Shown: positions 23,566 through 33,864 of the stretch, in pieces | How the letters are laid out: the number at the start of each line of letters is the position of its first letter | How positions within the stretch are numbered: position 1 is the first letter of the stretch | Source: Streptomyces sp. WAC06614 | Lineage (GTDB): Bacteria; Actinomycetota; Actinomycetes; Streptomycetales; Streptomycetaceae | NCBI RefSeq assembly: GCF_003949795.1 | Contig: NZ_RPRY01000006.1 | Location: 1 to 64,000 of the forward strand | Direction of reading: 5' to 3' | Length of the DNA stretch: 64,000 bases | Translations under genes and position numbers: made by a program | Notes under the pieces: model-generated | Told to the model about the DNA's origin: nothing | Database searches by the model: none | The model's input: the letters and a program-made list of their open reading frames with translations, nothing else

Positions 23566-24525
23566 GTGTTCAACCCCTTCGCCTACCTTGCCGCCCGCTG
23601 GACGCCCTCACCCCGGACCGTCCAGCGCGCCGCACTCGCCGCCCTGGTCATGACCGTCGTCATCGTCGTCACCGGCGGTGCGGTCCGGCTGACCGGATCC
23701 GGCCTCGGCTGCGACACCTGGCCCAAGTGCACCGAGGACAGCCTGGTCACCACGCAGGCCCAGGGCATCCACGGCGCCATCGAGTTCGGCAACCGCATGC
23801 TGACCTATGTGGTCAGCGCGGCCGTCGGCTGGTGCATCCTGGCCGCCCGGTGCGCCAAGCCGTGGCGCCGCTCGCTGACGAAGCTCGGCTGGGCGCAGTT
23901 CTGGGTGGTCTGCGGCAACGCGGTGCTCGGCGGCATCACGGTCCGTACGGGGCTCAACCCGTGGAGCGTGGCCGGGCACTTCCTGCTGGCCACCGCCCTC
24001 ATCACGGTCACCACGGTCACCTGGCAGCGCAGCCGCGAGGGCGACGGCGCCCCCAAGCGGCGGGTGCCCGAGCCGGTGCGCAAGCTCTCCTGGGCCCTGG
24101 TCGCCGCCAGCGTGGTCCTGATCGCGGCGGGCACCGTGGTGACCGGCTCCGGTCCGCACGCCGGCGACAGCAGCGACGTCCCGCGGATGCCGTTCGACTG
24201 GGAGACCACCGCGCACGTGCACGCGGTCGCCGCCTGGGTCGTGTGCGCGCTCGGCCTCGCGATGTGGCTCGTACTGCGGGTGGTGGACGCCCCCGACGAC
24301 ACCCGGGCCCGCGCCCGGGACCTGCTGGTCGTGCTGCTCGCCCAGGGTGCCATCGGCTACGTGCAGTTCTTCACCGAGCTGCCCGAGGTGCTCGTCGCCG
24401 CCCACATGTTCGGCTCCTGCCTGGTGTGGATCGCGGTGCTGCGGCTGCTGCTGAGCCTGCGCGAGCGGCCGGTGGACCGGCCCGAGATCCCGGCGCAGGC
24501 CGACCCGGCGCTGTCCGCGGCGTAG
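23566..24525 (+). CDS. ctaA: Heme A synthase (COX15/CtaA)
   Basis: 319-aa integral membrane protein with eight predicted helices. It oxidises heme O to heme A for the aa3-type cytochrome oxidase. The four conserved His positions appear in GIHGAIEFGNRMLT, AGHFLLA, AHVHAVAAW and AAHMFGSC. A Cys pair in LGCDTWPKCTED lies in the first extracytoplasmic loop as in Gram-positive CtaA. GTG 23566 is used because the promoter leaves no room for an earlier start. The partner ctaB lies 3 kb away on the other strand. Confidence 0.93.
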   Translation: MFNPFAYLAARWTPSPRTVQRAALAALVMTVVIVVTGGAVRLTGSGLGCDTWPKCTEDSLVTTQAQGIHGAIEFGNRMLTYVVSAAVGWCILAARCAKPWRRSLTKLGWAQFWVVCGNAVLGGITVRTGLNPWSVAGHFLLATALITVTTVTWQRSREGDGAPKRRVPEPVRKLSWALVAASVVLIAAGTVVTGSGPHAGDSSDVPRMPFDWETTAHVHAVAAWVVCALGLAMWLVLRVVDAPDDTRARARDLLVVLLAQGAIGYVQFFTELPEVLVAAHMFGSCLVWIAVLRLLLSLRERPVDRPEIPAQADPALSAA

Positions 24526-24589
24526 TCCGCGACGTGGTCCGCGGCGCGGGTACGTCCCCGGGCCCGGCCGGTCGGAACGGTCGGGCCGG

Positions 24590-25717
24590 TCAGGCCGGGA
24601 CGGCGGTGGCCAGGCGGTAGACGCGCCGGGCGTTGCCCGCCGCGACCATGGCGGCGACCCGTTGGGCGTCCCGCAGGGACCAGGCCCCGTCACCCACCCA
24701 ACCGCCCAGCACCCGGCCCAGCGCCTCGCGGAACACCCGTGCCCCGACCACGTGCAGCTCGGGCAGGTTCCGGCCGCCGCTGGAGAACAGCAGCTTGCCG
24801 AAGGGGGCGAGCTCCAGCAGTTCGGCCAGCACCTCGGCGGCCCGGGCCCCGGTGTGCGCGAGGGCCGGGCCGAGGTCGGCGTGGACGTGGGGGAAGGCCG
24901 CCGCCAGATGGGCGGCGTGCCGGTGGTACGGGTACCCGTGCAGCAGCACCAGGTCGGTGCCGAGCCCGGCGGTCGCCCGCACGAAGTCGGTCAGCAGCGT
25001 GGGATCGGTCCGGTCGATGCGCTCCCGCGGATCCCCGGCCCCGGCGTGCAGCTGGAGCGGCAGCCCGGAGGCCACCGCGCTCCACAGCAGGTGCCGCAGC
25101 AGGACCGGATCCCGTACGGACCCGCCCCGGGTCCGGCGCGCCAGCCAGCGCCCGGCCGCCGCGCGCACCTCGTCCGGGCCGGGCGGCTCGGGGGCGAAGG
25201 CGAGGGCCGTGCCGTGCCCGGCGCCCGTACCGCAGCTGAAGGCGACCGCCGTCCCGGCGGCGGCGTGCAGGGCCTCGGCCAGGTTGACGAGGAACGCGGC
25301 GGAGGTGCCGGAGGTGTCGGCGACCTGCTCGGCCAGGGTCTCCAGCCGGACGATCTCATGGGCCTCGGCGTCCCCGGCCAGCGCCAGCTCGCGGGGGCCG
25401 GTCAGGTCCCCGGGCAGGCCGGTGTCCACCAGATAGGTGGCGATCCCGGAGCCGCGCAGCAGCCGGCGGCCGGTCTCCAGGACGCCCAGCTCCCGGCGCC
25501 GGGCCAGGTAGCGGGCGGGCGGGCAGTGCGGTTCCAGGCCGAGCAGCGGCGGACACCAGCGTCGGACGGCGAAGCCGGTCTGGGTGTCGAAGAAGGTGGT
25601 GCCGGGGGCCGGCGGCCGGCCCGACCGGCTCAGCTGGGCCTCGAAGGTGCCGAGGCCCAGCTCCGTCCGGAGCACTCCATGGCAGTACTGGTCCACCAGG
25701 GGCGGCGTTTCGATCAT
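24590..25717 (-). CDS. Amidohydrolase-family protein (metal-dependent hydrolase)
   Basis: 375 aa. A TIM-barrel amidohydrolase pattern is visible: DQYCHG near the N-terminus, LQLHAGAGDPRERIDRTDP in the middle, LLHGYPYHRHAAHLAAAFPHV and an ending segment LLFSSGGRNLPELHVVGAR. These match the amidohydrolase-2 group related to the domain joined to glutamine synthetase in some proteins. The substrate is not predictable. ATG 25717 starts the conserved part; an upstream GTG (25762) has no better ribosome binding site. It converges on ctaA. Confidence 0.78.
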   Translation of the reverse strand: MIETPPLVDQYCHGVLRTELGLGTFEAQLSRSGRPPAPGTTFFDTQTGFAVRRWCPPLLGLEPHCPPARYLARRRELGVLETGRRLLRGSGIATYLVDTGLPGDLTGPRELALAGDAEAHEIVRLETLAEQVADTSGTSAAFLVNLAEALHAAAGTAVAFSCGTGAGHGTALAFAPEPPGPDEVRAAAGRWLARRTRGGSVRDPVLLRHLLWSAVASGLPLQLHAGAGDPRERIDRTDPTLLTDFVRATAGLGTDLVLLHGYPYHRHAAHLAAAFPHVHADLGPALAHTGARAAEVLAELLELAPFGKLLFSSGGRNLPELHVVGARVFREALGRVLGGWVGDGAWSLRDAQRVAAMVAAGNARRVYRLATAVPA

Positions 25718-25840
25718 CCGGTCATCCCGTTGCGGACGTGGGGCGGGCTTGCGCGCTTCCACACGTCCTAACGGGTGACAGGGGTGTCAGGTGTTGCTCG
25801 TGCAGTTGACCGAGCGGGCACCCTGCGGAGCCGCCGCAGA

Positions 25841-26566
25841 CTAGGCCTGGTCCGTCCCGGCAGGCTTCTCACCCTCCGCCGGCTTCGCGGCCTCGGCGGG
25901 CTTCTCGGCCTCCCCGGCCGGCTCCGCCTTCTCGGCTGCGGGCTCCTCGACCTCGGCCTTCGCGGGCTCGGGCTTCGCGGGCTCCGCGGCCTCGGGCTTG
26001 GCAGGCTCCTCGGCCTTCACGGCCTCCGGCTTCGCGGCCTCAGGCTTCGCGCCCTCGGGCTCCTTGACCTCCGCCTTGGCCGGCTCCGCCTTCACGGCCT
26101 CAGGCTTCGCGGCCTCGGGCTCCTTGACCTCCGCCTTGGCCGGCTCCGGCTTCGCGGCCTCGGCCTTCGCGGCCTCCGGCTCCGGCTCGGGCTCGGGCTC
26201 CGCCACCACCGCGGGCTCGGGCTCCGGCTCCGCCACCGCGGCCGCCGGCCGCGGGTTCGGGGTGCCGCCGAGCTGGATGCCGGCCATGCGCGTCCACTCG
26301 TACGGACCCGTGCGCACCTGGGCGGCGAAGTCGCCGTCGAACTCCTCGTGGAGGGTCAGCCCGGCCTTCTCCGCGGCCAGCTTCGCCACCGCGTGGGTGG
26401 GGGCGACCAGGTCGCCCCAGCCACCGTCCGGGCCGACGAGCACGATCCGGGTGCCCGCCTGGCCGATGTACGCGAGCTGCCCCTCGGCGCCGCCGTGCTG
26501 CTTCGAGAAGGCGCCGATCTGCTTGGCGAGCTTCGCCGCGCTGCGCTCCTGCTTGGTGTCTGCCAT
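25841..26566 (-). CDS. Conserved protein with Ala/Lys/Pro/Glu-rich repeat tail
   Basis: 241 aa. The first 100 residues form a compact domain (AYIGQAGTRIVLVGPDGGWG, LHEEFDGDFAAQVRTGPYEW, TRMAGIQLGG) that I recognise only as a conserved streptomycete hypothetical. The remaining 140 residues are low-complexity, built from AKPEA, KAEVKEPE and EPEPE units, and are presumably disordered. The tail is encoded by imperfect nucleotide repeats, so its length probably varies between strains. It lies directly before ctaB on the same strand with 24 nt between ctaB stop and its ATG. Confidence 0.75.
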   Translation of the reverse strand: MADTKQERSAAKLAKQIGAFSKQHGGAEGQLAYIGQAGTRIVLVGPDGGWGDLVAPTHAVAKLAAEKAGLTLHEEFDGDFAAQVRTGPYEWTRMAGIQLGGTPNPRPAAAVAEPEPEPAVVAEPEPEPEPEAAKAEAAKPEPAKAEVKEPEAAKPEAVKAEPAKAEVKEPEGAKPEAAKPEAVKAEEPAKPEAAEPAKPEPAKAEVEEPAAEKAEPAGEAEKPAEAAKPAEGEKPAGTDQA

Positions 26567-26590
26567 ACGGCAGATGCTACCGGCGAGTAA

Positions 26591-27532
26591 TCAGCGGAGG
26601 AAGGGATCCACGGCCACGGCCACGAACAGCAGCGACACATAGGTGATGGACCAGTGGAACAGGCGCATCTCCTTGAGCTTCGCGCCCGTGACCCCGGCCT
26701 TGGCCCGCGCCTGCAGCGCGTGCGCCTCCCACAGCCACCAGCCGCCCGAGGCCAGCGCGACCGCGGTGTAGAACCAGCCGGTGTAGCCGAGCGGCTGGAG
26801 CAGCAGCGAGACGCCGACCATGACCCAGCTGTAGAGGACGATCTGCCGGGCGACGGCCTTGTTGCCGGCCACCACCGGGAGCATCGGCACGCCGACCCGC
26901 GCGTAGTCGTCCTTCACCTTCATCGACAGCGGCCAGTAGTGCGGCGGCGTCCAGAAGAAGATGACGAGGAAGAGGATGACGGCGGCCCAGGAGATCTCGT
27001 TCTTGACCGAGGACCAGCCGATGAGGACCGGCATGCAGCCGGCGATGCCGCCCCAGACGATGTTCTGGGTGGTGCGCCGCTTCAGCAGCATCGTGTAGAC
27101 CACGACGTAGAAGAGGAGCGCGCCGAGGGCGAGGGCGGCGGACAGCCAGTTGACGAGCAGTCCGAACCAGACCGTGGAGACCACGCCGAGGGTGATGCCG
27201 AAGGCGAGGCATTCGCGCGGGCTGACCATGCCGGTCACCAGGGGGCGCTGCGAGGTGCGGTCCATCAGCGCGTCGATGTCGCGGTCGATGTACATGTTCA
27301 GCGCGTTGGCGCCGCCCGCGGACAGGTACCCGCCGGTGCAGGTGGCCAGGACCAGCCACATCGACGGCACGCCCTGCTGCGCGAGGAACATGACCGGCAC
27401 TGTGGTGATCAGCAGAAGTTCGATGATCCGCGGCTTGGTCAATGCCACGAAAGCCATGACCCGGGCCCCGAACGGCCGGTGACCGGGGGCGGTCCCAAGC
27501 ACCCCCGCTGGACGGGATTCGACGGCCGTCAC
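26591..27532 (-). CDS. ctaB: Protoheme IX farnesyltransferase (heme O synthase)
   Basis: About 313 aa, a UbiA-family prenyltransferase with nine predicted helices. It converts heme B to heme O, the step before CtaA. The two Asp-rich motifs are [15 protein letters not shown] and [15 protein letters not shown], and the stretch [16 protein letters not shown] begins the conserved domain. The GTG at 27532 gives the usual N-terminal extension and follows AGGGG; several in-frame starts nearby make this uncertain by a few codons. It diverges from the transketolase gene. Confidence 0.93.
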   Translation of the reverse strand: MTAVESRPAGVLGTAPGHRPFGARVMAFVALTKPRIIELLLITTVPVMFLAQQGVPSMWLVLATCTGGYLSAGGANALNMYIDRDIDALMDRTSQRPLVTGMVSPRECLAFGITLGVVSTVWFGLLVNWLSAALALGALLFYVVVYTMLLKRRTTQNIVWGGIAGCMPVLIGWSSVKNEISWAAVILFLVIFFWTPPHYWPLSMKVKDDYARVGVPMLPVVAGNKAVARQIVLYSWVMVGVSLLLQPLGYTGWFYTAVALASGGWWLWEAHALQARAKAGVTGAKLKEMRLFHWSITYVSLLFVAVAVDPFLR

Positions 27533-27751
27533 GCACACCCCTGAGAGAGAATCCAGCAAGCTCCCGCGGCCTGAAATCCCCGGTAAAGACTTGCGCGTAC
27601 CACGCCACTCTAGACGTTGCGCTGACGTCGCCCCGCGCCGGGGTCGCCTCGTGTTGGGCCGAGTGCCGCGCACCACCCGACCGGGCAAACACGACGTGGC
27701 AAGGTGGTGACAGGCTGCAGGCACTCGAATAGCTGCACGCCGTGGCGAGGG

Positions 27752-27757
27752 TAGGCT
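27752..27757 (+). promoter_or_regulatory. -10 box TAGGCT in the ctaB-tkt divergent region
   Basis: TAGGCT lies 68 nt before the tkt start in the 292-nt intergenic region (27533-27824). A facing TAGAGT box occurs on the minus strand at 27612-27607 for ctaB. No clear -35 elements were found, so confidence is low. Confidence 0.35.
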
Positions 27758-27824
27758 CGGAATCGCGCCGGTGCACCGTTCGTCACCGGGACTACAAGCA
27801 TGTGGAGAGGAGCCCTGACCCACG

Positions 27825-29912
27825 GTGAGCACCAAGCCGACCAGCACAGAGCTCGTGTGGACCGAACTGGACCAGCGCGCGGTGGACACCGCCCGCATCC
27901 TGGCCGCCGACGCGGTACAGAAGGTCGGGAACGGACACCCCGGCACGGCCATGAGCCTTGCACCCGCCGCCTACACCCTCTTCCAGAAGGTGATGCGCCA
28001 CGACCCGGCCGACCCCGAGTGGGTCGGCCGTGACCGTTTCGTGCTCTCCGCGGGGCACTCGTCCCTGACCCTCTACACCCAGCTCTACCTCGGCGGCTTC
28101 GGCTTGGAGCTGGACGACCTCAAGGCGTTCCGCACCTGGGGCTCGAAGACCCCGGGCCACCCGGAGTACGGCCACACGGCCGGCGTCGAGACCACCACCG
28201 GTCCGCTCGGCCAGGGCATCGCCAATGCGGTGGGCATGGCCATGGCCGCCCGCTACGAGCGCGGCCTGTTCGACCCGGAGGCCGCCCCGGGCACCTCCCC
28301 GTTCGACCACATGGTCTACGTCATCGCCGGTGACGGCTGCCTCCAGGAGGGCATCTCCCACGAGGCCTCCGCCCTGGCCGGCCACCAGAAGCTCGGCAAC
28401 CTGGTGCTGCTGTGGGACGACAACCACATCTCCATCGAGGGCGACACGGAGACGGCCGTCTCCGAGGACACCCTCAAGCGCTACGAGGCGTACGGCTGGC
28501 ACGTCCAGCGCGTCGCGCAGCAGGAGAACGGCGACCTCGACCCGAAGGCCCTGTACGAGGCCCTGCTCGCGGCCAAGGCCGAGACCGGGCGTCCCTCCTT
28601 CATCGCCGCCCGCTCGATCATCGCCTGGCCGGCCCCGCACGCGCAGAACACCGAGGCCGCCCACGGCTCGGCGCTGGGCGACGACGAGGTGGCCGCCACC
28701 AAGCGCGTCCTGGGCTTCGACCCGGAGCAGACCTTCGAGGTCTCCGACGAGGTCATCGGCCACACCCGCAAGCTGGGCGACCGCGGCCGCGAGGCCCGCG
28801 CCGCGTGGGAGAAGGACCTCTCCGCCTGGCGCACGGCCAACCCGCAGCGCGCCGCCGAGTTCGACCGGATCCAGGCCAACGAGCTGCCCGAGGGCTGGGA
28901 GGACAAGCTCCCCGTCTTCGAGCCCGGCAAGGGCGTCGCCACCCGCGCCGCCTCCGGCAAGGTGCTCCAGGCGCTCGGCGCGGTGATCCCGGAGCTGTGG
29001 GGCGGCTCGGCCGACCTGGCCGGCTCCAACAACACCACCATCGACAAGAACTCCTCGTTCCTGCCGAAGGGCAACCCGCTGCCGGAGGCCGACCCGTACG
29101 GCCGCACCATCCACTTCGGCATCCGCGAGCACGCCATGGCCGCCGCCATGAACGGCATCGCGCTGCACGGCCACACCCGGATCTACGGCGGCACCTTCCT
29201 GGTGTTCTCCGACTACATGCGCAACGCCGTGCGCCTGTCCTCCCTGATGCACCTGCCGGTGACGTACGTGTGGACCCACGACTCCATCGGCCTCGGCGAG
29301 GACGGCCCGACGCACCAGCCGGTCGAGCACCTCGCCTCGCTGCGCGCCATCCCGGGCCTGAACGTCGTACGTCCGGCCGACGCGAACGAGACCGCCATCG
29401 CCTGGCGCGAGATCCTCAAGCGTCACACGAAGGTGTTCGGCAAGGGCGCCCCGCACGGTCTGGCGCTGACCCGTCAGGGTGTGCCCACGTACGCCCCGAA
29501 CGAGAACGCCGCCAAGGGCGGCTACGTGCTCTTCGAGGCCGAGGGCGGCGACGCCCAGGTCGTGCTCATCGGCACCGGCTCCGAGGTCCACCTCGCCGTC
29601 GCCGCGCGCGAGGCGCTGCAGGCCGAGGGCATCCCGGCCCGGGTGGTCTCGATGCCGTCCGTGGAGTGGTTCGAGGAGCAGGACCAGGAGTACAAGGACA
29701 GCGTGCTGCCCCCGTCGGTCCGGGCGCGAGTCGCGGTCGAGGCCGGCATCGGCCTGACCTGGCAGCGTTACGTGGGCGATGCGGGCCGGATCGTGTCGCT
29801 GGAGCACTTCGGCGCCTCCGCCGACGGCAACGTGCTGTTCCGCGAGTTCGGCCTGACCGCCGAGGCCGTCACCGCAGCCGCCAAGGAATCGATCGAGTCC
29901 GCCGCGCGCTGA
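27825..29912 (+). CDS. tkt: Transketolase
   Basis: 695 aa, thiamine-diphosphate enzyme of the non-oxidative pentose phosphate pathway. [13 protein letters not shown] near the N-terminus, [16 protein letters not shown], and the cofactor-binding [13 protein letters not shown]...DDNHISIEG are all present. The C-terminal half carries [31 protein letters not shown] and the transketolase C domain. GTG 27825 follows GGAGAGGAG. It leads the cluster tkt-tal-zwf-opcA-pgl, whose members follow at short distances, so co-transcription from here is likely. Confidence 0.96.
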   Translation: MSTKPTSTELVWTELDQRAVDTARILAADAVQKVGNGHPGTAMSLAPAAYTLFQKVMRHDPADPEWVGRDRFVLSAGHSSLTLYTQLYLGGFGLELDDLKAFRTWGSKTPGHPEYGHTAGVETTTGPLGQGIANAVGMAMAARYERGLFDPEAAPGTSPFDHMVYVIAGDGCLQEGISHEASALAGHQKLGNLVLLWDDNHISIEGDTETAVSEDTLKRYEAYGWHVQRVAQQENGDLDPKALYEALLAAKAETGRPSFIAARSIIAWPAPHAQNTEAAHGSALGDDEVAATKRVLGFDPEQTFEVSDEVIGHTRKLGDRGREARAAWEKDLSAWRTANPQRAAEFDRIQANELPEGWEDKLPVFEPGKGVATRAASGKVLQALGAVIPELWGGSADLAGSNNTTIDKNSSFLPKGNPLPEADPYGRTIHFGIREHAMAAAMNGIALHGHTRIYGGTFLVFSDYMRNAVRLSSLMHLPVTYVWTHDSIGLGEDGPTHQPVEHLASLRAIPGLNVVRPADANETAIAWREILKRHTKVFGKGAPHGLALTRQGVPTYAPNENAAKGGYVLFEAEGGDAQVVLIGTGSEVHLAVAAREALQAEGIPARVVSMPSVEWFEEQDQEYKDSVLPPSVRARVAVEAGIGLTWQRYVGDAGRIVSLEHFGASADGNVLFREFGLTAEAVTAAAKESIESAAR

Positions 29913-29949
29913 CGCCGGTACGAGAACCACAGTAGGAGATGCAATTCCC

Positions 29950-31068
29950 ATGACAGACGCACTCAAGCGCCTCTCCGACGAAGGCGTGGCGATCTGGCTG
30001 GACGACCTGTCCCGCAAGCGCATCACGTCCGGCAACCTGGCGGAGCTGATCGACGAGTCGCACGTGGTCGGTGTCACCACCAACCCGGCGATCTTCCAGA
30101 AGGCCATCAGCGGCGGCGACGGCTACGGCCCGCAGCTCGCCGACCTGGCGGCCCGCAAGGTCACCGTCGAGGAGGCCATCCGCATGATCACGACGGCGGA
30201 CGTCCGTGACGCCGCCGACATCCTCCGCCCGGTCTTCGACGCCACCGACGGCCAGGACGGCCGGGTCTCCATCGAGGTCGACCCCCGGCTGGCCCACAAC
30301 ACCACGGCGACGGTCGCCGAGGCCAAGCAGCTCGCCTGGCTGGTGGACCGCCCGAACACGCTCATCAAGATCCCGGCGACCAAGGCCGGCCTGCCGGCGA
30401 TCACCGAGGTCATCGGCCTGGGCATCAGCGTCAACGTCACGCTGATCTTCTCGCTGGAGCGCTACCGCGAGGTCATGGACGCCTACCTGGCCGGTCTGGA
30501 GAAGGCCAAGGAGCGCGGCCTGGACCTGTCCAAGATCCACTCGGTGGCCTCGTTCTTCGTGTCCCGCGTGGACACCGAGATCGACAAGCGCCTGGACGCC
30601 CTGGGCACCGACGAGGCCAAGGCCCTCAAGGGCAAGGCGGCCCTCGCCAACGCCCGCCTGGCCTACGAGGCCTTCGAGGACGTGTTCTCCTCCGAGCGCT
30701 GGGCGGCCCTGGACAAGGCGCACGCCAACAAGCAGCGCCCGCTGTGGGCCTCGACCGGCGTCAAGGACCCGGCGTACAAGGACACCCTGTACGTGGTGGA
30801 CCTGGTCGCCCCGGGCGTGGTCAACACCATGCCGGAGGCCACCCTGGAGGCCACCGCCGACCACGGCGAGGTCGCCGGCGACACCGTCAGGGGCACCTAC
30901 GAGCAGTCGCGCGCCGAGCTCGATGCGGTCGCGAAGCTGGGCATCTCGTACGACGATGTGGTTCAGCTGCTGGAAGACGAGGGCGTCGACAAGTTCGAGG
31001 CGTCCTGGAACGACCTGCTGAAGTCGACCGAGGCGGAGCTCGCGCGCCTCGCCCCTGCGGAGGACTGA
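29950..31068 (+). CDS. tal: Transaldolase
   Basis: 372 aa, actinobacterial type. The Schiff-base lysine is Lys140 in [10 protein letters not shown], and the N-terminal [11 protein letters not shown] motif is complete. It exchanges dihydroxyacetone units between sedoheptulose-7-phosphate and glyceraldehyde-3-phosphate. TAGGAGA lies upstream with a suitable spacer. It follows tkt after 37 nt and precedes zwf by 5 nt. Confidence 0.96.
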   Translation: MTDALKRLSDEGVAIWLDDLSRKRITSGNLAELIDESHVVGVTTNPAIFQKAISGGDGYGPQLADLAARKVTVEEAIRMITTADVRDAADILRPVFDATDGQDGRVSIEVDPRLAHNTTATVAEAKQLAWLVDRPNTLIKIPATKAGLPAITEVIGLGISVNVTLIFSLERYREVMDAYLAGLEKAKERGLDLSKIHSVASFFVSRVDTEIDKRLDALGTDEAKALKGKAALANARLAYEAFEDVFSSERWAALDKAHANKQRPLWASTGVKDPAYKDTLYVVDLVAPGVVNTMPEATLEATADHGEVAGDTVRGTYEQSRAELDAVAKLGISYDDVVQLLEDEGVDKFEASWNDLLKSTEAELARLAPAED

Positions 31069-31073
31069 GTATT

Positions 31074-32603
31074 TTGTCAGCAAACGGAGCGAACAACCCG
31101 CTTCGTGACGCACAGGACCGGCGGCTCCCGCGCATCGCGGGGCCGTCCGGCCTGGTCATTTTCGGCGTTACGGGTGACCTGTCGCGCAAGAAGCTGATGC
31201 CCGCCGTCTACGACCTGGCGAACCGGGGCCTGCTGCCCCCGGGCTTCTCGCTCATCGGCTTCGCCCGTCGTGAATGGGAGCACGAGGACTTCGCCCAGGA
31301 GGTGTACGAGGCCGTCAAACAGCACTCGCGCACCCCGTTCCGGGAGGAGGTCTGGCAGCAGCTGGTGCAGGGCTGCCGGTTCGTGCAGGGCGACTTCGAC
31401 GACGACGCGGCGTTCGAGACGCTGAAGGCGACGATCGAGGAGCTCGACAAGCAGCAGGGAACGGGCGGCAACTTCGCCTTCTACCTGTCGGTCCCGCCGA
31501 AGTTCTTCCCCAAGGTCGTGCAACAGCTCAAGGACCACGGGCTGGCGCAGAAGGAGGGTTCCTGGCGGCGTGCCGTCATCGAGAAGCCCTTCGGCCACGA
31601 CCTCAAGAGCGCCCAGGAGCTCAACAAGGTCGTCCACGAGGTCTTCCCCCGGGACGAGGTCTTCCGGATCGACCACTACCTGGGCAAGGAGACCGTCCAG
31701 AACATCCTGGCGCTCCGCTTCGCCAACACGATGTTCGAGCCGATCTGGAACCGGTCGTACGTCGACCACGTGCAGATCACCATGGCCGAGGACATCGGCA
31801 TCGGCGGCCGCGCCGGGTACTACGACGGCATCGGCGCCGCCCGTGACGTCATCCAGAACCACCTGCTCCAGCTGCTCGCGCTGACCGCGATGGAGGAGCC
31901 CGGCTCCTTCCACCCCAAGGCGCTGGTGGCGGAGAAGCTGAAGGTGCTCAGCGCCGTGGAGATCCCGGAGGACCTGGGCAAGCACACGGTGCGCGCGCAG
32001 TACACCTCCGCGTGGCAGGGCGGCGAGAAGGTCGTCGGCTACCTCGAAGAGGACGGCATCGACCCCAAGTCGAAGACCGACACCTACGCGGCCATCCGCC
32101 TGGAGATCAACAACCGCCGCTGGGCGGGCGTCCCCTTCTACCTGCGCACGGGCAAGCGCCTGGGCCGCCGGGTGACGGAGATCGCGGTGGTCTTCAAGCG
32201 GGCCCCCTACCTGCCGTTCGAGTCGGGCGCGACCGAGGAGCTGGGCGAGAACGCCCTGGTCATCCGGGTCCAGCCGGACGAGGGCGTCACGGTGCGGTTC
32301 GGCTCGAAGGTCCCGGGCACCTCGATGGAGGTCCGCGACGTCACGATGGACTTCGCCTACGGCGAGTCCTTCACGGAGTCGAGCCCCGAGGCGTACGAGC
32401 GCCTCATCCTCGACGTGCTGCTCGGTGACGCGAACCTCTTCCCGCGCCACCAGGAGGTCGAGCTGTCCTGGAACATCCTCGACCCGATCGAGGAGTACTG
32501 GGACAAGCACGGCAAGCCCGCGCAGTACCCGGCGGGCACCTGGGGGCCGGTCGAGGCGGACGAGATGCTCGCACGAGACGGACGGAGCTGGCGCCGGCCA
32601 TGA
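31074..32603 (+). CDS. zwf: Glucose-6-phosphate 1-dehydrogenase
   Basis: 509 aa, the NADP-dependent entry enzyme of the oxidative pentose phosphate pathway. The cofactor fold is GVTGDLSRKKLMPAVYDLAN, the active-site signature RIDHYLGKETVQN, and VIEKPFGHDL is also conserved. The start is a TTG at 31074 with GGAGG (31059-31063) at a suitable distance; no in-frame ATG or GTG exists before the conserved GPSGLVIFG block. It overlaps opcA by 4 nt. Confidence 0.93.
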   Translation: MSANGANNPLRDAQDRRLPRIAGPSGLVIFGVTGDLSRKKLMPAVYDLANRGLLPPGFSLIGFARREWEHEDFAQEVYEAVKQHSRTPFREEVWQQLVQGCRFVQGDFDDDAAFETLKATIEELDKQQGTGGNFAFYLSVPPKFFPKVVQQLKDHGLAQKEGSWRRAVIEKPFGHDLKSAQELNKVVHEVFPRDEVFRIDHYLGKETVQNILALRFANTMFEPIWNRSYVDHVQITMAEDIGIGGRAGYYDGIGAARDVIQNHLLQLLALTAMEEPGSFHPKALVAEKLKVLSAVEIPEDLGKHTVRAQYTSAWQGGEKVVGYLEEDGIDPKSKTDTYAAIRLEINNRRWAGVPFYLRTGKRLGRRVTEIAVVFKRAPYLPFESGATEELGENALVIRVQPDEGVTVRFGSKVPGTSMEVRDVTMDFAYGESFTESSPEAYERLILDVLLGDANLFPRHQEVELSWNILDPIEEYWDKHGKPAQYPAGTWGPVEADEMLARDGRSWRRP

Positions 32604-33655
32604 AGATCGACCTCACGGAGACCAACTCCAGCAAGATCAACTCTGCGCTGGTGCAGGCCCGCCGGGACATCGGCACACCCGCCATCGGCATGGTGCTGAC
32701 GCTGGTCATCGTGACCGACGAGGAGAACGCGTACGACGCGCTCAAGTCGGCCTACGACGCCTCCCACGAGCACCCCTCGCGGATCGTCGTCGTCATCAAG
32801 CGGATCAGCCGCTCGCCGCGCAGCCGGCGCGACGCCCGTCTCGACGCGGAGATCCGCGTCGGGGCGGACGCGGGCACCGGTGAAACGGTTGTCCTGCGCC
32901 TGCACGGCGAGCTGGTCGACCACGCCCAGTCGGTGGTCCTGCCGCTGCTGCTGCCGGACGCCCCCGTGGTGGTCTGGTGGCCCGAAGGCGCGCCGGCCGA
33001 CCTGTCCGGCGACCCGCTGGGCACGCTCGGGCAGCGCCGGATCGTCGACACCTACGCGGCCGAGGACCCGATCGCGGCGCTCGGCGCACGGGCGGCGGCG
33101 TACGCGCCCGGGGACACGGACCTGTCCTGGACCCGGATCACGCCGTGGCGTTCCATGCTCGCGGCGGCGCTGGACCAGCAGCCGGTCAAGGTCACCTCGG
33201 CCACGGTCGAGGGCGAGGAGGACAACCCGAGCTGCGAACTGCTGGCCATGTGGCTGGCGGACCGGCTCGGCGTACCCGTCCGCCGGACCGCCTCCGAGGG
33301 GCCGGGCCTGACGTCCGTCCGCCTGGAGAGCAAGGAGGGCACGATCGTGCTCAACCGGGCCGACGGCGGGCTGGCGACGCTGTGCATGCCGGGGCAGCCG
33401 GACCGCTCCGTCGCGCTCAAGCGGCGCGACACCGCGGAGCTCCTGGCGGAGGAGCTGAGGCGGCTGGACCCGGACAACACGTACGAGTCCGCGCTGAAGT
33501 TCGGCGTGACCCGGCTGGCCGGGCCCGAAGCCGCTCCTGCGGCGGGCGCCCCGGCTCCGGCCGCGACCGGCTCGGCGACCGGCTCGGCGCCGGAGCCGGA
33601 GGCCGAGGCGGCCCCGGCCAAGCCGAAGGCGTCCCGCAAGGCCGCCACGAAGTAA
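32600..33655 (+). CDS. opcA: Glucose-6-phosphate dehydrogenase assembly protein OpcA
   Basis: 351 aa, the allosteric or assembly partner of Zwf in actinobacteria and cyanobacteria. The N-terminal domain (MKIDLTETNSSKINSALVQA, RISRSPRSRRDARLDAEI) and the PDAPVVVWWPEGAP block are typical. The last 40 residues are a disordered Ala/Pro/Glu/Lys tail. The start overlaps the zwf stop (ATGA), so subunit production is coupled. A hairpin and a Streptomyces-type intergenic repeat follow. Confidence 0.94.
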   Translation: MKIDLTETNSSKINSALVQARRDIGTPAIGMVLTLVIVTDEENAYDALKSAYDASHEHPSRIVVVIKRISRSPRSRRDARLDAEIRVGADAGTGETVVLRLHGELVDHAQSVVLPLLLPDAPVVVWWPEGAPADLSGDPLGTLGQRRIVDTYAAEDPIAALGARAAAYAPGDTDLSWTRITPWRSMLAAALDQQPVKVTSATVEGEEDNPSCELLAMWLADRLGVPVRRTASEGPGLTSVRLESKEGTIVLNRADGGLATLCMPGQPDRSVALKRRDTAELLAEELRRLDPDNTYESALKFGVTRLAGPEAAPAAGAPAPAATGSATGSAPEPEAEAAPAKPKASRKAATK

Positions 33656-33658
33656 CCG

Positions 33659-33681
33659 GGACGGGGGCTCCGCCCCCGTCC
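33659..33681 (+). terminator. Hairpin after opcA
   Basis: A perfect 10-bp stem (33659-33668 with 33672-33681) and a 3-nt loop start just after the opcA stop. It may reduce read-through into pgl. Confidence 0.65.
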
Positions 33682-33766
33682 CCCGGTCCCTGACCCCCGG
33701 GCGGGCCGAAAAGACCCTGGGGCTCCGCCCCAGACCCCGCGCCTCAAGCGCCGGCGGGGCTGGACA
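33659..33766. repeat. Streptomyces-type intergenic repeat (GGGGCTCCGCCCC family)
   Basis: The segment carries two GGGGCTCCGCCCC-type hairpins (33659-33681 and 33717-33733) followed by AGACCCCGCGCCTCAAGCGC and a GGCGGGGCTGGA tail. I know this composite from many intergenic regions of Streptomyces genomes. It occurs once in the window and in no gene. Confidence 0.7.
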
Positions 33767-33864
33767 CATGCGGCGCAGCCGCCTCCCTCCAGCCACGCCG
33801 GCGTCCAGGGACCGGGGCCCGGGCGCGGGCCCCGTCATCCACGACGAACGAAGGCGGCACACCC

